Source of the DNA: Planctomycetes bacterium RIFCSPHIGHO2_12_FULL_52_36
Lineage (GTDB): Bacteria; Planctomycetota; Brocadiia; Brocadiales; Bathyanammoxibiaceae
NCBI GenBank assembly: GCA_001828545.1
Contig: MHYW01000013.1
Location: 1-13,232 of the forward strand
DNA: 13,232 nt
Direction of reading: 5' to 3'
In this document: piece after piece, positions 12,797-13,232 of the stretch
Numbering within the stretch: position 1 is the stretch's first letter
Layout of the letters: every line of letters starts with the position of its first letter
Position numbers and translations under genes: made by a program
The notes under the pieces: generated by a model
What the model saw: the letters and a program-made list of their open reading frames with translations, nothing else
Databases searched by the model: none
What the model was told of the DNA's origin: nothing

Positions 12797-13232
12797 ATGT
12801 TTCCCATTAACCTTTCTATAAAGTGGCTGATACCTTTTCTGATATTCTCCTGCGGCCTGGTGGCCGTAAGTCTGCTATGGGTCTTCAGAGAGACCTGGGG
12901 GGTGGAGTGGAAGGGGTACCAGAAGCAAGAGTACGCCCAGATGCAGACAGACATGGAGGCCAAGCTAAAGATACTGGAGGACCCCCAGTGGGGTGACCCC
13001 AAAAAGGCCGCCCTGGCCAGGAACAGCCTGGAGTACCTCAAAAAACCCAGATATCAGGTCAAACAGATAATCCTTAAGGGGGAGGGAAGCTGGAAGAAAG
13101 GGACAAGTGGCGCAAGGGTAGACAGGTGCATGACCTGCCACATAAACGAGGATAAGCTCATTAAACAGCACCCCTACACGGCAGAGATATTCGCCTTTGA
13201 CATTTATGGATGTACGGTCTGCCATGAGGGTA
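12797..13232 (+). CDS. Partial membrane-anchored multiheme cytochrome c
   Basis: The frame from the ATG at 12797 is open for 145 codons to the window edge. Residues about 8-30 are an N-terminal membrane anchor (WLIPFLIFSCGLVAVSLLWVF), followed by a coiled-coil-like charged stretch. Two CxxCH heme c sites are visible: CMTCH (111-115) and CTVCH (139-143); more are likely beyond the window. It starts ten bases after the subunit-IV-like stop and would accept electrons from the Rieske protein, taking the role of cytochrome f or c1. No strong ribosome site is visible (AAGAGA at 12784-12789 is the only purine stretch). A shorter start cannot be excluded, but the anchor argues for this one. Confidence 0.88.
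   Translation, partial: MFPINLSIKWLIPFLIFSCGLVAVSLLWVFRETWGVEWKGYQKQEYAQMQTDMEAKLKILEDPQWGDPKKAALARNSLEYLKKPRYQVKQIILKGEGSWKKGTSGARVDRCMTCHINEDKLIKQHPYTAEIFAFDIYGCTVCHEG

Noticed and set aside
12574..13041. Minus-strand open frame of 155 codons over the subunit-IV-like and multiheme cytochrome genes
   Set aside because: Both plus-strand genes have clear motifs; this frame has none and is a shadow.

Overview
The window looks like a piece of a Planctomycetota genome, most likely an anammox bacterium (order Brocadiales). No marker gene for hydrazine metabolism is present. The inference rests on two gene sets lying side by side. One is an ACP/FabZ/ketosynthase/phytoene-desaturase-like/B12-radical-SAM cluster of the kind proposed for ladderane lipid synthesis. 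The other is an enlarged Rieske/cytochrome b complex carrying an NAD(P)-FAD-iron-sulfur protein and a multiheme cytochrome c, an arrangement known from anammox respiratory chains.

Layout. Bases 1-716 (minus strand) hold the N-terminal part of a membrane sensor with a Cache-type extracytoplasmic domain. Bases 721-1143 are intergenic, with a 7-bp-periodic inverted repeat and a promoter. Next come a small membrane-anchored protein of unknown function (1144-1596) and a small FmdB-type zinc-ribbon protein (1723-1995). A branched inverted repeat, a good sigma70-type promoter and a possible attenuator precede the lipid operon (2211-8460): ACP, FabZ-like dehydratase, complete ketosynthase, ketosynthase-like partner lacking all three catalytic residues, FAD-dependent desaturase/isomerase-like enzyme, and a B12-binding radical SAM enzyme. 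A perfect 30-bp palindrome sits on the stop codon of the last gene. A structured leader of about 380 bases with its own promoter precedes the respiratory operon (8843 to window end): NAD(P)/FAD/Fe-S oxidoreductase, Rieske protein, split b6-type cytochrome b, subunit-IV-like protein with extra helices, and the start of a membrane-anchored multiheme cytochrome c.

How the genes work together. The KS/inactive-KS pair resembles the KS-alpha/chain-length-factor pair of type II polyketide systems. With its own ACP and dehydratase it could build an acyl chain that the desaturase-like and radical SAM enzymes then modify. This chemistry is inference. In the second operon, electrons could pass between quinol, the b-type hemes, the Rieske centre, the multiheme cytochrome and, through the flavoprotein, NAD(P).

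The least expected structural feature is a family of inverted repeats made of 7-bp units at four places: 945-1021, 6916-6982, 10101-10170 and 11274-11322. Each place has forward heptads, a short centre, then reverse-complement heptads. One copy lies inside the coding region of the flavoprotein and is translated.
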